Positions 17,294-25,895 are shown, numbered from the stretch's first letter. The stretch is 64,000 bases of DNA from Paractinoplanes aksuensis (GCF_024137025.1 NZ_JAMYJR010000033.1:161354-225353); one strand, 5' to 3'. The notes: generated by a model not told the origin, from the letters alone. Numbers and translations are program-made.

Positions 17294-17650
17294 TCACCGG
17301 TGACCGCGCGGACCGTGACCCTTCGGGCCGCCGTGGTGGTGGCCCCGGACGTCCCACTGCGCCTCGAGGGCGACCCAGCCGCGCTTGAAGCCGCGCTGCA
17401 CCCGGTCGCAGTCGAAGTCGTCCCACTTGTTGCGGAACTCACCGATCTTGCCGGCCCGGTTGCAGGCCTTCATCGTGCGGTAATACCCGACGACGCGGTC
17501 CTTGCTCTTGAACTTGTGGTCCTGGACCTGAACGGCGGAGCCCTTCGCGGCCGGGGCGGCGGGGGCCGCCGAGGCCGGGCCGGCGCCCATCGCGAGGCCG
17601 GCGGCAACGGCCAGGCCGGTCATGGCGAACACGCGCGAGACCTTGTTCAT
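17294..17650 (-). CDS. small secreted protein with two cysteines and a His/Gly-rich tail
   Basis: A 118-residue precursor. The signal peptide MNKVSRVFAMTGLAVAAGLA ends near GPASAAPA. The mature part contains two cysteines (MKACNRAG and DFDCDRV) that may form a disulfide, many Lys/Arg/Trp residues, and a tail RGHHHGGPKGHGPRGHR suited to metal binding. AGAAAGG lies upstream of the ATG. The mature part resembles small secreted actinobacterial proteins of unknown role. It is monocistronic, with a terminator immediately downstream. Confidence 0.75.
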   Translation of the reverse strand: MNKVSRVFAMTGLAVAAGLAMGAGPASAAPAAPAAKGSAVQVQDHKFKSKDRVVGYYRTMKACNRAGKIGEFRNKWDDFDCDRVQRGFKRGWVALEAQWDVRGHHHGGPKGHGPRGHR

Positions 17651-17764
17651 GACAACGCCTTTCTCTCTTTGCACACAAGCTTGCGCTTGATGCAGGAGAT
17701 ATTAGGGACGCCGCCACAATTATCGGCCACAGAAACGCAACCACTAAAGGGTGACTTCAAATGA

Positions 17765-18580
17765 TCAAGAAAACTTGTCCAGTTCGAATCTTTCCAGCAA
17801 TCCGGGGGCGAAAATGCCGGCGACAGCGATCAGCGAGATCGTGACGAACCCGGTCCGCAGGACCACGGTCTCCACCTTGCCGCCGACCTTGACCGCCATC
17901 CCGTTGGGGACGCCGACCATCCGCCACAGCCGGCGTCCGGTCGGCACGGGCCACAGGATGGGCACCCCGGACTTGGTGATCATGTCGCCGAACAGGTGCA
18001 CCACGCACCCCACGGCCACCGCGAACCCCAGCATCGGATAACCCCGGTCGCCGGGCAGGTTGGCCGCGGTGAACCAGGCGATCACGGCCGCGCAGAGGGT
18101 GACGATGACCCAGCCCGCCCGCTCGGCCCACTTGTCGAACAGGCCGCGCAGGGCGAGACCGGCCATGAAGAAGACGATCCCGATCAGGGCCCACTTGCCG
18201 TAGTGGCCGGCCAGCGACGTCGTGCCCCAGCCGACCAGCGCGGCGAAGGGCAGGGTGTGGGTGAACGTCCGGTGGCCGTTGGTCCGGCGTGGGTCCTTGC
18301 TGAGCCGGGTCGCCGTGTAGATGCCGAGCGACACCTTCTCGATCACCTCGGCCGCGAACAGCGAGAACACCCCGAACGTACGGGCGACGGTCGCGCCCCC
18401 CTGGTTGCGGGTGACCTTGCCCGAGAGGTCCAGGTCGGGTAGCAGCGCGCCGCCCGCGCAGACCAGGGTGCCGACCCCCACGGCGAGCGGCGACTGCTCG
18501 TACCCGGCGAAGTGGTCCAGGGCCCAGGTCCCGGCCAGCCAGGCGGTTGCTCCCGAAAGAGCGTGCGACGGACCCATCAT
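17765..18580 (-). CDS. YdjM/DUF457-family membrane-bound metal-dependent hydrolase
   Basis: A 271-residue integral membrane protein that begins MMGPSHALSGATAWLAGTWA. It carries the family's His/Asp metal-ligand pattern: GPSHALSG, GALLPDLDL, GHRTFTHTLPF and VVHLFGDMIT. Six or more hydrophobic helices are present. YdjM proteins are inner-membrane putative hydrolases induced by DNA damage in E. coli; no SOS box was identified here. The substrate is unknown. Confidence 0.85.
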   Translation of the reverse strand: MMGPSHALSGATAWLAGTWALDHFAGYEQSPLAVGVGTLVCAGGALLPDLDLSGKVTRNQGGATVARTFGVFSLFAAEVIEKVSLGIYTATRLSKDPRRTNGHRTFTHTLPFAALVGWGTTSLAGHYGKWALIGIVFFMAGLALRGLFDKWAERAGWVIVTLCAAVIAWFTAANLPGDRGYPMLGFAVAVGCVVHLFGDMITKSGVPILWPVPTGRRLWRMVGVPNGMAVKVGGKVETVVLRTGFVTISLIAVAGIFAPGLLERFELDKFS

Positions 18581-18639
18581 GTGTGTGAAACCCTCCCCGA
18601 ACTAATGTTCGAGGAGGGTGTCAAATCACGGCAGGTTGA

Positions 18640-19134
18640 TCAACAACCTCGATGTCCACTGTGGAATCGCTGCGGGCCGCCCCAGCCCGGGCCGTTCCAG
18701 GGCGCGACGCCGTGACCGAGGCTGTACTCCATCTGCCAGCGGCGGTAGCGGGCGTGCTTGAAGAGGCCGATGACCAGGAACGTGAGCGGGATGGCGGGCC
18801 AGAAGAACTGCGCCCCCGAAATGATCCACAACCCGGTCAGGATCATGGCGATCGAGACGATGATCCAGGCGTGCCGGCGCAGGCTCCGGCGTGTCGCGAT
18901 CTTGGCCTCGGGGGTGTTGGCCAGGGCGGTCCAGCCCCCGTTGGGCAGGTCGGCGGTGAGCGGGCCGAGCTCGTCGCGGAACTTGCTGGCGTACACCTGG
19001 GCCAGGCGCTCCTCACCCTCGGTGAGGTCGAGACGGCCCTCGGCCATCGCCGCCCGCAGGATCTCGGCGACCTGCTCGCGCTCCTTGTCCGACGTGCGGA
19101 CGCGCTTGGTGCTCGTGCTCTCGTTGGGCTGCAT
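18640..19134 (-). CDS. DUF1707 protein with C-terminal 2TM region
   Basis: A 164-residue protein. Residues ~13-68 form the DUF1707 domain (RTSDKEREQVAEILRAAMAE, GRLDLTEGEERLAQVYASKF), common in actinobacterial membrane and regulatory proteins. Two transmembrane helices (~90-107 and ~112-127) follow, and the tail is rich in Gly/Pro/Trp. A strong GAGGAGG ribosome-binding site sits upstream of the ATG at 19134; longer frames upstream lack one. It is divergent from the NarL-type two-component operon. Confidence 0.85.
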   Translation of the reverse strand: MQPNESTSTKRVRTSDKEREQVAEILRAAMAEGRLDLTEGEERLAQVYASKFRDELGPLTADLPNGGWTALANTPEAKIATRRSLRRHAWIIVSIAMILTGLWIISGAQFFWPAIPLTFLVIGLFKHARYRRWQMEYSLGHGVAPWNGPGWGGPQRFHSGHRGC

Positions 19135-19514
19135 CCCGGGTCCTCCTCGATCGGCGTCGTGTTCCCAGAATCGGCTTTCCGGGCCGCCACGGCGTCGGCC
19201 CGGCGGAGCATCTTCCGGGCGGCCTCCGGGTGGGTTCCGGCCCCTTGGCGTACGACCGGGGGCGCACGCCGTCCACCCGGGGTACGACGCCGGGAGTAGC
19301 CGAAACCAAACCCTGCTCCGATGCACCCGCCCCCACCGGTGCCGTAACTTCGGCACTGCACCCCGTTGCGCGGGCGTGCTCGCCAACCGACTCGCCGGCC
19401 TTACCGGACTTTCCAACGGCGGGGTGGCGTCTCGCTTCACACGGGCGGGGGCTTCCCGCTTCGCACGGACGACCTCGCCTCACACGGCGACGACACCAAG
19501 GAAGGGGCGGAGGC
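19135..19514. other. 380-bp divergent intergenic region with a triple 12-mer
   Basis: No gene is supported here. Close to the kinase start are three near-identical 12-mers of consensus CGCYTCRCACGG at 19433-19444, 19457-19468 and 19476-19487, all in the same orientation and spaced 24 and 19 bp apart. The cluster ends 27 bp before the kinase GTG and could be an operator, for instance for the NarL-type regulator of this operon. That is inference. Confidence 0.4.
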
Positions 19515-21002
19515 GTGAGCAGGGGTATGCGACACATGCACGGGCCGCCGATGCCCCCGTGGGCGCGCGAGCACCGCACCGGGCGGTTCCACGGCCCGCC
19601 GGTCCCGGGCCAGTTCCGGGGGCCGGGCGCCGGGGCCGCCATCGGGGCCGGGCTGTTCCAGGCCCTGGGGGCCAAGCAGCAGGCCGGCGACGGGCACGTG
19701 CTCGTGGCCATGCGCCCCGCGCTCTATCTGTTGCTGCTGGTCGGGCCCGTCGCGCTGCTGTTCCGCCGGCGCTACCCGGTGGTGGCCTTCGTGATCGCCG
19801 CCGCCGCGTCGCTCGGGTTCGCCACGGTCGCGCAGCCGCACTGGTTCTGGACGGTCGCCCCGATCATCGCGCTGTTCCAGCTCGGCGCGTGCGGGCGGCG
19901 CACGGTCGCGTTCGTGTGCGCCGGGGTGTCGTACGCGGCCTATCTGCTGATCTTCTGGGTCTTCGCCGACCCGATCGGCCTGCGGGCCGAGGTGCGCCCC
20001 GGCCTGCGCGAGACGCTGCTGCTCGGCGTCGCGCTGGCCGCGGCCATCTTCCTGGGCGGCATCGCCAAGATCAAGGGCGAGCAGATGGCCCAGGCCGTCA
20101 AGGTACGGGCCGAACGCGAACGGGCCGAGGAGGAGCAGCAGCGCCGCCAGGCCTCGGAAGAGCGCCTGCGCATCGCCCGCGAACTGCACGACGTGATCGG
20201 CCACCACCTGTCCCTGATCAACGTGCAGGCCGGGGTCGGCCTGCACCTCATGGACAACCGCCCCGAACAGGCCCGCGAGGCCCTGACGGCGATCAAGACG
20301 GCCAGCTCCGAGGCGTTGCGCGAGGTCCGCTCGGTGCTGGGCGCGCTCCGCACCGAGGACGAGGCCGCCCCACGCCAGCCCGCCCTGGGCCTGAGCCGCC
20401 TCGACGACCTGACCGCCGACGCCGGCCTGCCGGTCACGACCAAGGTGACCGGCGAGGTGCGCCCGCTGCCGCCCGAGGTCGACCGGGCCGCCTACCGCAT
20501 CGTCCAAGAGGCCCTGACCAACGTCCGCCGCCACGCCGGCCCCGGCGCGACGGCCCTGGTCTCGGTCGACTACCTGCCGACAGCGTTGCACCTGGCCATC
20601 CGCAACGAGACGGCCAACGCCCCCGCCCCCGCCGAGGGCGGCCCACCCGGCACCGGCATCGCCGGCATGCGAGCCCGCGCCCAGAGCCTGGGCGGCACCC
20701 TGGAAGCCGGCCCGGTCCCCGACGGCTTCCTGGTCTCCGTCCTGCTCCCCGCCACCGACGACTCCCCGTCCAACTCCCCCCGAACGGCCAGCTCCTCGGG
20801 CGCAGCCGCCTCCTCGCGCACGACCGGCTTCCCGCGTGCTGACGAGTCCTCGGACGCGACCAGTTCCCCGCGAACGGGCGGCTCGTCAGGCGCCACGAAC
20901 TCCTCCGCCGCCACCAGCTCCCCTCGAGCGGCCAGCTCCCCAGGCGCGGCCGGAGACGACGCTGACCGTGGGTACAGACCAGTTGAAGGAGCGGTGGAGT
21001 GA
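19515..21002 (+). CDS. NarL-system sensor histidine kinase with repetitive tail
   Basis: A 495-residue membrane kinase. The N-terminal ~50 residues are His/Pro/Gly-rich; about four membrane helices lie at ~60-190; a coiled-coil linker rich in Arg/Glu/Gln precedes HisKA_3 (ARELHDVIGHHLSLINVQ, phospho-His in ELHDV). A degenerate HATPase (IVQEALTNVRRHAG, GTGIAGMRAR) ends at ~415. The last ~75 residues are a Ser/Ala/Pro/Thr/Gly-rich repeat tail not normally found in this family. GTG is preceded by GGGGCGGAGGC. The stop overlaps the GTG of the response regulator (GTGA), so the two are a coupled two-component system. Confidence 0.9.
   Translation: MSRGMRHMHGPPMPPWAREHRTGRFHGPPVPGQFRGPGAGAAIGAGLFQALGAKQQAGDGHVLVAMRPALYLLLLVGPVALLFRRRYPVVAFVIAAAASLGFATVAQPHWFWTVAPIIALFQLGACGRRTVAFVCAGVSYAAYLLIFWVFADPIGLRAEVRPGLRETLLLGVALAAAIFLGGIAKIKGEQMAQAVKVRAERERAEEEQQRRQASEERLRIARELHDVIGHHLSLINVQAGVGLHLMDNRPEQAREALTAIKTASSEALREVRSVLGALRTEDEAAPRQPALGLSRLDDLTADAGLPVTTKVTGEVRPLPPEVDRAAYRIVQEALTNVRRHAGPGATALVSVDYLPTALHLAIRNETANAPAPAEGGPPGTGIAGMRARAQSLGGTLEAGPVPDGFLVSVLLPATDDSPSNSPRTASSSGAAASSRTTGFPRADESSDATSSPRTGGSSGATNSSAATSSPRAASSPGAAGDDADRGYRPVEGAVE
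20761..20970 (+). repeat. degenerate Ser/Ala/Pro/Thr-coding repeat in kinase tail
   Basis: About 210 bp encoding loosely repeated blocks of the kind SSPRTASSSGAA / SSPRTGGSSGAT / SSPRAASSPGAA. The roughly 24-36 bp units have diverged but keep frame. They lie after the last ATPase motif of the kinase and stop just before the regulator's ribosome-binding site. Confidence 0.6.
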
Positions 21003-21673
21003 TCTCGGTGGTGCTGGCGGACGACCAACTGCTCGTGCGGGCCGGTTTCCGGGCGTTGCTCAACGCCGAGCCCGACATCGAGGTGGTCGGTGAGGCCGGC
21101 GACGGCCTCGAAGCGGTCGCGCAGGCGCAACAGACCCACCCCGACGTGGTGCTGATGGACATCCGCATGCCCGGCGTGGACGGCCTCGAGGCAACCCGCC
21201 GCATCGCCGCCGACCCGACCCTGTCCGGCACCCGGGTGGTCATCCTGACCACGTTCGAGCTCGACGAGTACGTCTTCGAGGCCCTGCGCCTGGGCGCCTC
21301 CGGCTTCCTGGTCAAGGACACCGAGCCGGTCGAACTGATCCGTGGCGTCCGTGCCGTGGCCGCCGGCGACGGCCTGCTCTCCCCCGGCGTGACCCGCCGC
21401 GTGATCGGCGAGTTCGCCGGCGGCGCCCACGGCCGCTCACCCGCCACCCCTCCGGCCACCCTCGACCAGCTGACCGACCGCGAACGCGAGGTCCTCGTAC
21501 TGGTCGCCGAGGGCCTCTCCAACGACGAGATCGCGGCCCGCCTGGTGATCAGCCCCGCCACCGCCAAGACCCACGTCAGCCGCACGATGATCAAACTGGC
21601 CGCCCGCGACCGCGCCCAACTCGTCGTCTACGCCTACGAGGCCGGCCTGATCCGGCCCGGTTGGCTGGCCTGA
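20999..21673 (+). CDS. NarL/LuxR-family response regulator
   Basis: A 224-residue regulator. The receiver (~1-120) has the acidic pair in VVLADDQLLVRAGF, the phospho-acceptor Asp in VVLMDIRMPGVDG, Thr in ILTTFELDE and Lys in FLVKDTEP. A linker leads to a LuxR helix-turn-helix (~155-215: LTDREREVLVLVAEGLSNDE, TAKTHVSRTMIKL). The GTG start overlaps the kinase stop and has GAAGGAG upstream inside the kinase gene. The DesR-like architecture suggests a transcription activator; possible sites are the 12-mers upstream of the operon. Confidence 0.93.
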   Translation: MISVVLADDQLLVRAGFRALLNAEPDIEVVGEAGDGLEAVAQAQQTHPDVVLMDIRMPGVDGLEATRRIAADPTLSGTRVVILTTFELDEYVFEALRLGASGFLVKDTEPVELIRGVRAVAAGDGLLSPGVTRRVIGEFAGGAHGRSPATPPATLDQLTDREREVLVLVAEGLSNDEIAARLVISPATAKTHVSRTMIKLAARDRAQLVVYAYEAGLIRPGWLA

Positions 21674-21789
21674 TTGTTCCGGCCGACCCGTTCCGCCCAG
21701 GCTGGTTGCATGTACCTACGCGACGGGCCCTCCGCCAAGAAACCCCGCGAGCTCATGCCCGTTTCTGGCGGTTCCTGCCCGTAAGCGCA

Positions 21790-21819
21790 TTGACAACGCT
21801 GTAAATGCGGTCGGATTCT
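21790..21819 (+). promoter_or_regulatory. putative promoter and LacI-type operator for the GH43 gene
   Basis: A perfect -35 TTGACA (21790-21795) is followed after 18 bp by a weak -10 GATTCT (21814-21819). Overlapping the -35, TGACAACGCTGTAA (21791-21804) matches 12 of 14 positions of the palindrome TGACAACGTTGTCA, the type bound by LacI-family sugar repressors. This fits a sugar-inducible secreted glycosidase. No LacI gene is in the window. Confidence 0.45.
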
Positions 21820-21849
21820 CGGGAGATCCCCCAATCCCCGGGAGTCCCC

Positions 21850-22899
21850 ATGAAGAAGAGATCCCTCGCCCTCGCCTCCGCGCTGCTCGTCGCCGCAGTG
21901 CTGGGGCTCGCCCCGCCCGCCGTCGCCGGGCAGACCTCGATGCGGGCCGCCGACCCCAGCGTGCTGCGCGTCGGCGGCACGTACATCTCGGTGCAGTCGA
22001 CCGGCGGCGGCATCGCCGTCCGGCAGGCCTCGTCGACCGACGGGCTGGCCTCAGCGGCCGCGCGGCAGGTGTGGAGCGACACCCGCAACCTCGGTGAGGT
22101 GTGGGCGCCCGAGATCGCCACCGACAACGGCCGCTTCTACATCTACTTCTCGGCCGGGCGCGGCGCCGCGCACCGGATGTACGTCATCAGCTCGGCCTCG
22201 GCCGCCAGTGGCTACACGGCCGAGACGCGGATGGCGCTGCCCGACGACCGCTGGGCCATCGACGGCGCCATGTTCGTCTTCAACGGTCAGCGCTGGTTCG
22301 TGTGGTCGGGCTGGGCCGGCACCACCAACGTCGAGCAGAACCTCTACATCGCCCGGATGAGCAGCCCGACCACCACCACCGGCGCCCGCTACGTCATCTC
22401 GCAGCCGCGGGAGAGCTGGGAGCGCGTCGTCGGCAACCCGTTCATCAACGAGGGGCCGGAACCGATCCGCGACCCCAACGGCCAGCTCCACATCGTCTAC
22501 TCGGCCAACGGCAGCTGGAGCGACCAGTACTGCCTGGCCGATCTGCGGCTGCGGGCGGGCGGCGATCCCACGTACGTCTGGGACTGGTACAAGTCGAACG
22601 GGTGCCAGTTCGGCTCGAACCGGGCCACCATGATGCCCGGCTGGGATCCCACGATCTCGGCCAACGGGCCCGGTCACCACACATTCGTCCTGCTCAACGG
22701 CGACATCGCCACGAGCCCGCCGGCCGGCCCCCGATTCCCGATGATGTACCACGCCGTTCCCAAGGGCACGCCGTACGCCTGGGCGAACCGCTACTGGTAC
22801 ACCGGGACCTTCGTTTGGTGGGGCAACAGCACATACACGCGAGCGAACGTTCCGGGCGCCACTTCGAACACGGGTTACGGGTTGAAGTTCTTCGAGTAA
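21850..22899 (+). CDS. secreted glycoside hydrolase family 43 enzyme
   Basis: A 349-residue secreted protein. The signal peptide MKKRSLALASALLVAAVLGL ends near PPAVAG. The five-bladed propeller signatures of GH43 are visible: the base Asp in RAADPSVLRVGGTYI, the pKa-modulating Asp in WAIDGAMFVFNGQRWFVWSG and the acid Glu in NEGPEPIRDPNGQLHIVYS. Subfamily members cleave alpha-L-arabinofuranosyl or arabinan linkages; the exact one is not decided. It is a stand-alone gene with its own promoter-like region and a terminator hairpin downstream. Confidence 0.85.
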   Translation: MKKRSLALASALLVAAVLGLAPPAVAGQTSMRAADPSVLRVGGTYISVQSTGGGIAVRQASSTDGLASAAARQVWSDTRNLGEVWAPEIATDNGRFYIYFSAGRGAAHRMYVISSASAASGYTAETRMALPDDRWAIDGAMFVFNGQRWFVWSGWAGTTNVEQNLYIARMSSPTTTTGARYVISQPRESWERVVGNPFINEGPEPIRDPNGQLHIVYSANGSWSDQYCLADLRLRAGGDPTYVWDWYKSNGCQFGSNRATMMPGWDPTISANGPGHHTFVLLNGDIATSPPAGPRFPMMYHAVPKGTPYAWANRYWYTGTFVWWGNSTYTRANVPGATSNTGYGLKFFE

Positions 22900-22920
22900 A
22901 AAGCAATCACCGGTTCGGTT

Positions 22921-22949
22921 GATGCGCCGCCGGTTCCCGGCGGCGCATC
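22921..22949 (+). terminator. hairpin terminator after GH43 gene
   Basis: A perfect 13-bp stem (22921-22933 and 22937-22949) with a three-base loop follows the GH43 stop by 21 bp. The trailing bases are only weakly T-rich, as is usual in actinobacteria. Confidence 0.75.
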
Positions 22950-22980
22950 ATGTTCGTTCCTGGATCAAGAAAGTGTGCCC

Positions 22981-23166
22981 ATGTTCAAGACCGCCGACGC
23001 CGAAGCCCGCCTCGCCACCGCGAACGAGATTGCCGCGCTCCTGCGCGCGCAGTACGTCGCCAGCGGGGACCGCGCGTATCTGCACGCCGCCACCATCGCC
23101 CTCAGCAAGGCGGGTCCGGCGGCCACCTCGTCCACCGACGAGCTGATGGCGGTCTTCACCGCCTGA
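22981..23166 (+). CDS. small helical protein of unknown function
   Basis: A 61-residue protein starting MFKTADAEARLATANEIAAL, predicted to be two amphipathic helices (residues ~4-22 and ~27-60). Third codon positions are strongly GC, in line with a translated gene. GTG codons just upstream could add two residues. No clear ribosome-binding site is present. It converges with the serine hydrolase gene and overlaps its 3' end by 11 bp. No family is recognised. Confidence 0.5.
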   Translation: MFKTADAEARLATANEIAALLRAQYVASGDRAYLHAATIALSKAGPAATSSTDELMAVFTA

Positions 23167-24325
23167 GGCAGAGCACGCCGTCGACGACCCGCAGAATGCG
23201 CTCGTCCACGGCGGCCGACTTCGCCGCGTCGGCGAGCCCCGTGGTGCGATAGAGCACCACGGCCCGGTCACCGGCGTCCGTCACCCCGTTGAAGGTGCTC
23301 GTGCCGGGCACGTCACCGGGGTGCCCCCAGTAGCCGCCGCACGCGTTCGGCACGTGGAAGATGCCGAGCCCGTAGCGGATGCCGGGCGCGATGTCCTGCA
23401 TGCCCTCGGCCAGCACCGTGCGGTGCATCTGGGCGGCCTGCGCCGGGCGCAGCAGCTCGCCGCGCTGCAGCGCGCGCCAGAACCGGGTCAGGTCGGCCGT
23501 GGTGCTCACCAGGCCGCCGGCCGCCCCGGCCGCGCTCGGGTTGAACTCGGTGACGTCGACCAGCTCGGCGCCCGGGGCGAACTGCTGGTAGGACCGGGCG
23601 TACGGGCGGGGCAGGGTGGCCCTGTCCCCCGGGTACGACGTGTCGTGCAGACCCAGCGGGCGCGTGATCCTCGACCGCACCTCGGTCGCCCACGACCGCC
23701 CGGTGACCCGCTCGACGATCATGCCGGCCAGGATGTAGTTGGTGTTCGAGTACTCCCACCGGGTTCCGGGGGCGAACAGCGGCTCGTGCTTCATCGCCAT
23801 GGCGACCAGGTCTTCGGGCTCGTAGTGGTCGTACCGGTGGGCCAGATAGTCCTCGGCCGAGCCCAGCGCGGCCAGGTCGTTGGTGTAGTTGAACAGACCG
23901 CTCGTGTGCTGGAGCAACTGCCGTACGGTGATGCGGCGGCCGTCGTTGCCGTTGCCCGACACCACGCCCGGCAGCAGGTGGCCGACCGTGTCGTCGAGCG
24001 ACAACCTGCCCTCACCGACCAGTTGCAGCACGACGACCGCGACGAAAGTCTTGGTGTTGCTGCCGATCCGGAACCGGCCGTCGACCGGCATCGGCCGGGC
24101 GGTACGTCGATCGGCCACACCGCTACGGGCCACGAAGTCGCGGCGACCGGCCGAGATCTCGCCCTGCGCGCCGACCATGCCGAGGTCACGCAGGTCGTCG
24201 AGGGCCGTCTGCAGTTCGGCGCGAGGCGTGGCCGCAGCCGCCGCCGGCACCGCGCCCACCGTCGAGACGGCCAGCACGGCTGCGGTGGCGACCGCGCCCG
24301 CCCGCATCACAGCGTTCGCTTTCAC
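23156..24325 (-). CDS. secreted serine hydrolase, beta-lactamase/D-Ala-D-Ala carboxypeptidase fold
   Basis: A 389-residue exported class C beta-lactamase-like hydrolase. A signal peptide (VLAVSTVGAVPAAAAA) precedes the catalytic SxxK in RIGSNTKTFVAVV near residue 90; YSN in RWEYSNTNYILAGM supplies the Tyr. The late motif GYWGHPGDVPGT takes the place of the KTG-like strand. Such enzymes include D,D-peptidases and esterases. GTG at 24325 is preceded by GGAGGACCC and is preferred over a start 36 bp upstream. The gene has the HxlR gene upstream on the same strand, 44 bp away, with no obvious functional link. Confidence 0.88.
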   Translation of the reverse strand: MKANAVMRAGAVATAAVLAVSTVGAVPAAAAATPRAELQTALDDLRDLGMVGAQGEISAGRRDFVARSGVADRRTARPMPVDGRFRIGSNTKTFVAVVVLQLVGEGRLSLDDTVGHLLPGVVSGNGNDGRRITVRQLLQHTSGLFNYTNDLAALGSAEDYLAHRYDHYEPEDLVAMAMKHEPLFAPGTRWEYSNTNYILAGMIVERVTGRSWATEVRSRITRPLGLHDTSYPGDRATLPRPYARSYQQFAPGAELVDVTEFNPSAAGAAGGLVSTTADLTRFWRALQRGELLRPAQAAQMHRTVLAEGMQDIAPGIRYGLGIFHVPNACGGYWGHPGDVPGTSTFNGVTDAGDRAVVLYRTTGLADAAKSAAVDERILRVVDGVLCLRR

Positions 24326-24369
24326 GGGTCCTCCAGTTCCACTTCGGAATGAGAACCTCAACGTACGAA

Positions 24370-24822
24370 TCAGCAGCTCACCGGCACCACGGGGCTGACC
24401 CCCGGGTTTTTCGGGGTGCTACCACCCTTGAGTTCGTCGTAGACGGCGCGTGCGGCGTGCACCTGGGCGATGTGCGTCTCGGCCCACGCCTTGATCGCCC
24501 GTTGCAGCGGCAGCAGCTCGTGGCCCAGCCCGGTCAGCTCGTAGTCGACCCGCACCGGGACGGCCGCCGTGACCCGCCGGGCGACCAGGCCGTCGCGCTC
24601 CAGCTTGCGCAGCGTCTGGGTCAGCATTTTCTGGCTGGCCCCGGCAACCGTGCGGGAGAGCTCGGCGTACCGCATCGGGCCCTCGGCGAGCGCGCTGACG
24701 ACCAGGGTGACCCACTTGTCGCTGAGCGCGGCCAGCACCTCGTGACCGGGACACTCGGCCAGGTTCGCGTTGTAGGCCAGCCGCTCCTGCTCGCGCCGCT
24801 CGGCGGCGGTCCGCGTCGTCAT
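24370..24822 (-). CDS. HxlR-family transcriptional regulator
   Basis: A 150-residue winged-helix regulator. Landmarks are ECPGHEVLAALSDKWVTLVV (the Cys and Asp-Lys-Trp of HxlR), MRYAELSRTVAGASQKMLTQ (recognition helix) and VRVDYELTGLGHELLP (wing). The Cys suggests redox or electrophile sensing as in other HxlR/YodB proteins. It is divergent from the quinone oxidoreductase gene with 67 bp between starts, the standard layout for a regulator controlling a detoxifying reductase. Confidence 0.9.
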   Translation of the reverse strand: MTTRTAAERREQERLAYNANLAECPGHEVLAALSDKWVTLVVSALAEGPMRYAELSRTVAGASQKMLTQTLRKLERDGLVARRVTAAVPVRVDYELTGLGHELLPLQRAIKAWAETHIAQVHAARAVYDELKGGSTPKNPGVSPVVPVSC

Positions 24823-24835
24823 GCCGGTATGTTAC

Positions 24836-24849
24836 GCACCCCGAGGTGC
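24836..24849. promoter_or_regulatory. candidate HxlR operator
   Basis: GCACCCCGAGGTGC, an inverted repeat with 5-bp arms, lies centrally in the 67-bp divergent region and is flanked by two TTACG direct repeats (24831-24835 and 24854-24858). The position suits simultaneous control of both genes. Assignment is by position only. Confidence 0.35.
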
Positions 24850-24889
24850 CTCCTTACGATCCGCGACGGCCGCTCCTAGCGTCACGGAC

Positions 24890-25825
24890 ATGAGAGCCGC
24901 AGTCGTCCGCCGGTTCGGCGGCCCCGAAGTCCTCGAGATCGCCTCGATCGACGTGCCGGAGATCCGGGACCACCAGCTTCTCGTAAGGGTGGAGGCGGCC
25001 GCGGTCAACCGGATCGACCTGTCCACCCGCAGCGGCGCGCTGGCCGAGGCGGGCCTGATGCGCCCGGCGCCGGTGGTCGGGCTCGGCTGGGACGCGGCGG
25101 GCACCGTCGAGGCGGCCGGGGCGGCCGTCACCCGCTTCGCCGTGGGCGACCGCGTCATCGGCCTGCGGGACCGGTTGTCCGCGGGCGGGGCCCAGGCCGA
25201 GTTCGTGGCGCTCGACGAGACGGCGCTGGCGCCCGCGCCGCGCTCGGTGCCGGCGGCCGAGGCGTCGACCCTGCCGCTGATCGGGCTGACCGCCGACCTC
25301 GCCCTGCGCCGCACCGGGCTCCGGGCCGGACAGACGCTGCTGGTCACCGGGGCCGCGGGCGGCGTCGGCGGCCTGGCGCTGGAACTGGCCGCCCTGCGGG
25401 GCGTACGGACGGTGGCCGACGACAAGTCGGCCGCCGCGACCTGGACCGTTCCGCGGGGCGAGCCGGCCCAGGTCCGCGATCTGGTCCCGGGCGGCGTCGA
25501 CGCGGTGATCGACGCTGCCGTCCTGGGCGTCGAGGCCCACGAGGCCCTGCGCGGCGGCGGCACGTTCGTGACCCTCGTACGCCCCTTCGCCCCGCCCCCG
25601 CTGCGGGACACCCGCGTGGTGGTGGCCGAGGTGGCCGCCGACGGCGCACGCCTGACCGAGCTGGCCGCCCTGGTCGACGCCGGCCACCTCACGCTCGGCG
25701 TGGCCGCGACGTTCCCGCTGGACGCGGTGGCCGAGGCCCACGAGCGTCTGGCCGCCGGCGGATTGCGCGGTCGCCTGGTGCTCACCCCCGGCGTTCGAGC
25801 CGCCAGGTCTGTGAACTTTCTTTGA
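24890..25825 (+). CDS. NADP-dependent quinone oxidoreductase, zinc-free MDR family
   Basis: A 311-residue medium-chain dehydrogenase/reductase without the catalytic zinc ligands. The N-terminal GroES-like fold starts MRAAVVRRFGGPEVLEIASI, and the Rossmann nucleotide site is LLVTGAAGGVGGLALELAAL near residue 150. Such enzymes reduce quinones and enones. The divergent HxlR regulator suggests induction by electrophiles. A probable -10/-35 lies within the shared intergenic region but is not distinct. Confidence 0.88.
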   Translation: MRAAVVRRFGGPEVLEIASIDVPEIRDHQLLVRVEAAAVNRIDLSTRSGALAEAGLMRPAPVVGLGWDAAGTVEAAGAAVTRFAVGDRVIGLRDRLSAGGAQAEFVALDETALAPAPRSVPAAEASTLPLIGLTADLALRRTGLRAGQTLLVTGAAGGVGGLALELAALRGVRTVADDKSAAATWTVPRGEPAQVRDLVPGGVDAVIDAAVLGVEAHEALRGGGTFVTLVRPFAPPPLRDTRVVVAEVAADGARLTELAALVDAGHLTLGVAATFPLDAVAEAHERLAAGGLRGRLVLTPGVRAARSVNFL

Positions 25826-25895
25826 TCCGACCGGGGCCGCACTCCGTATATCCGCGCAACAGGGGGCCGCCGAACGCACTTAGGAGGAGGTTGAC

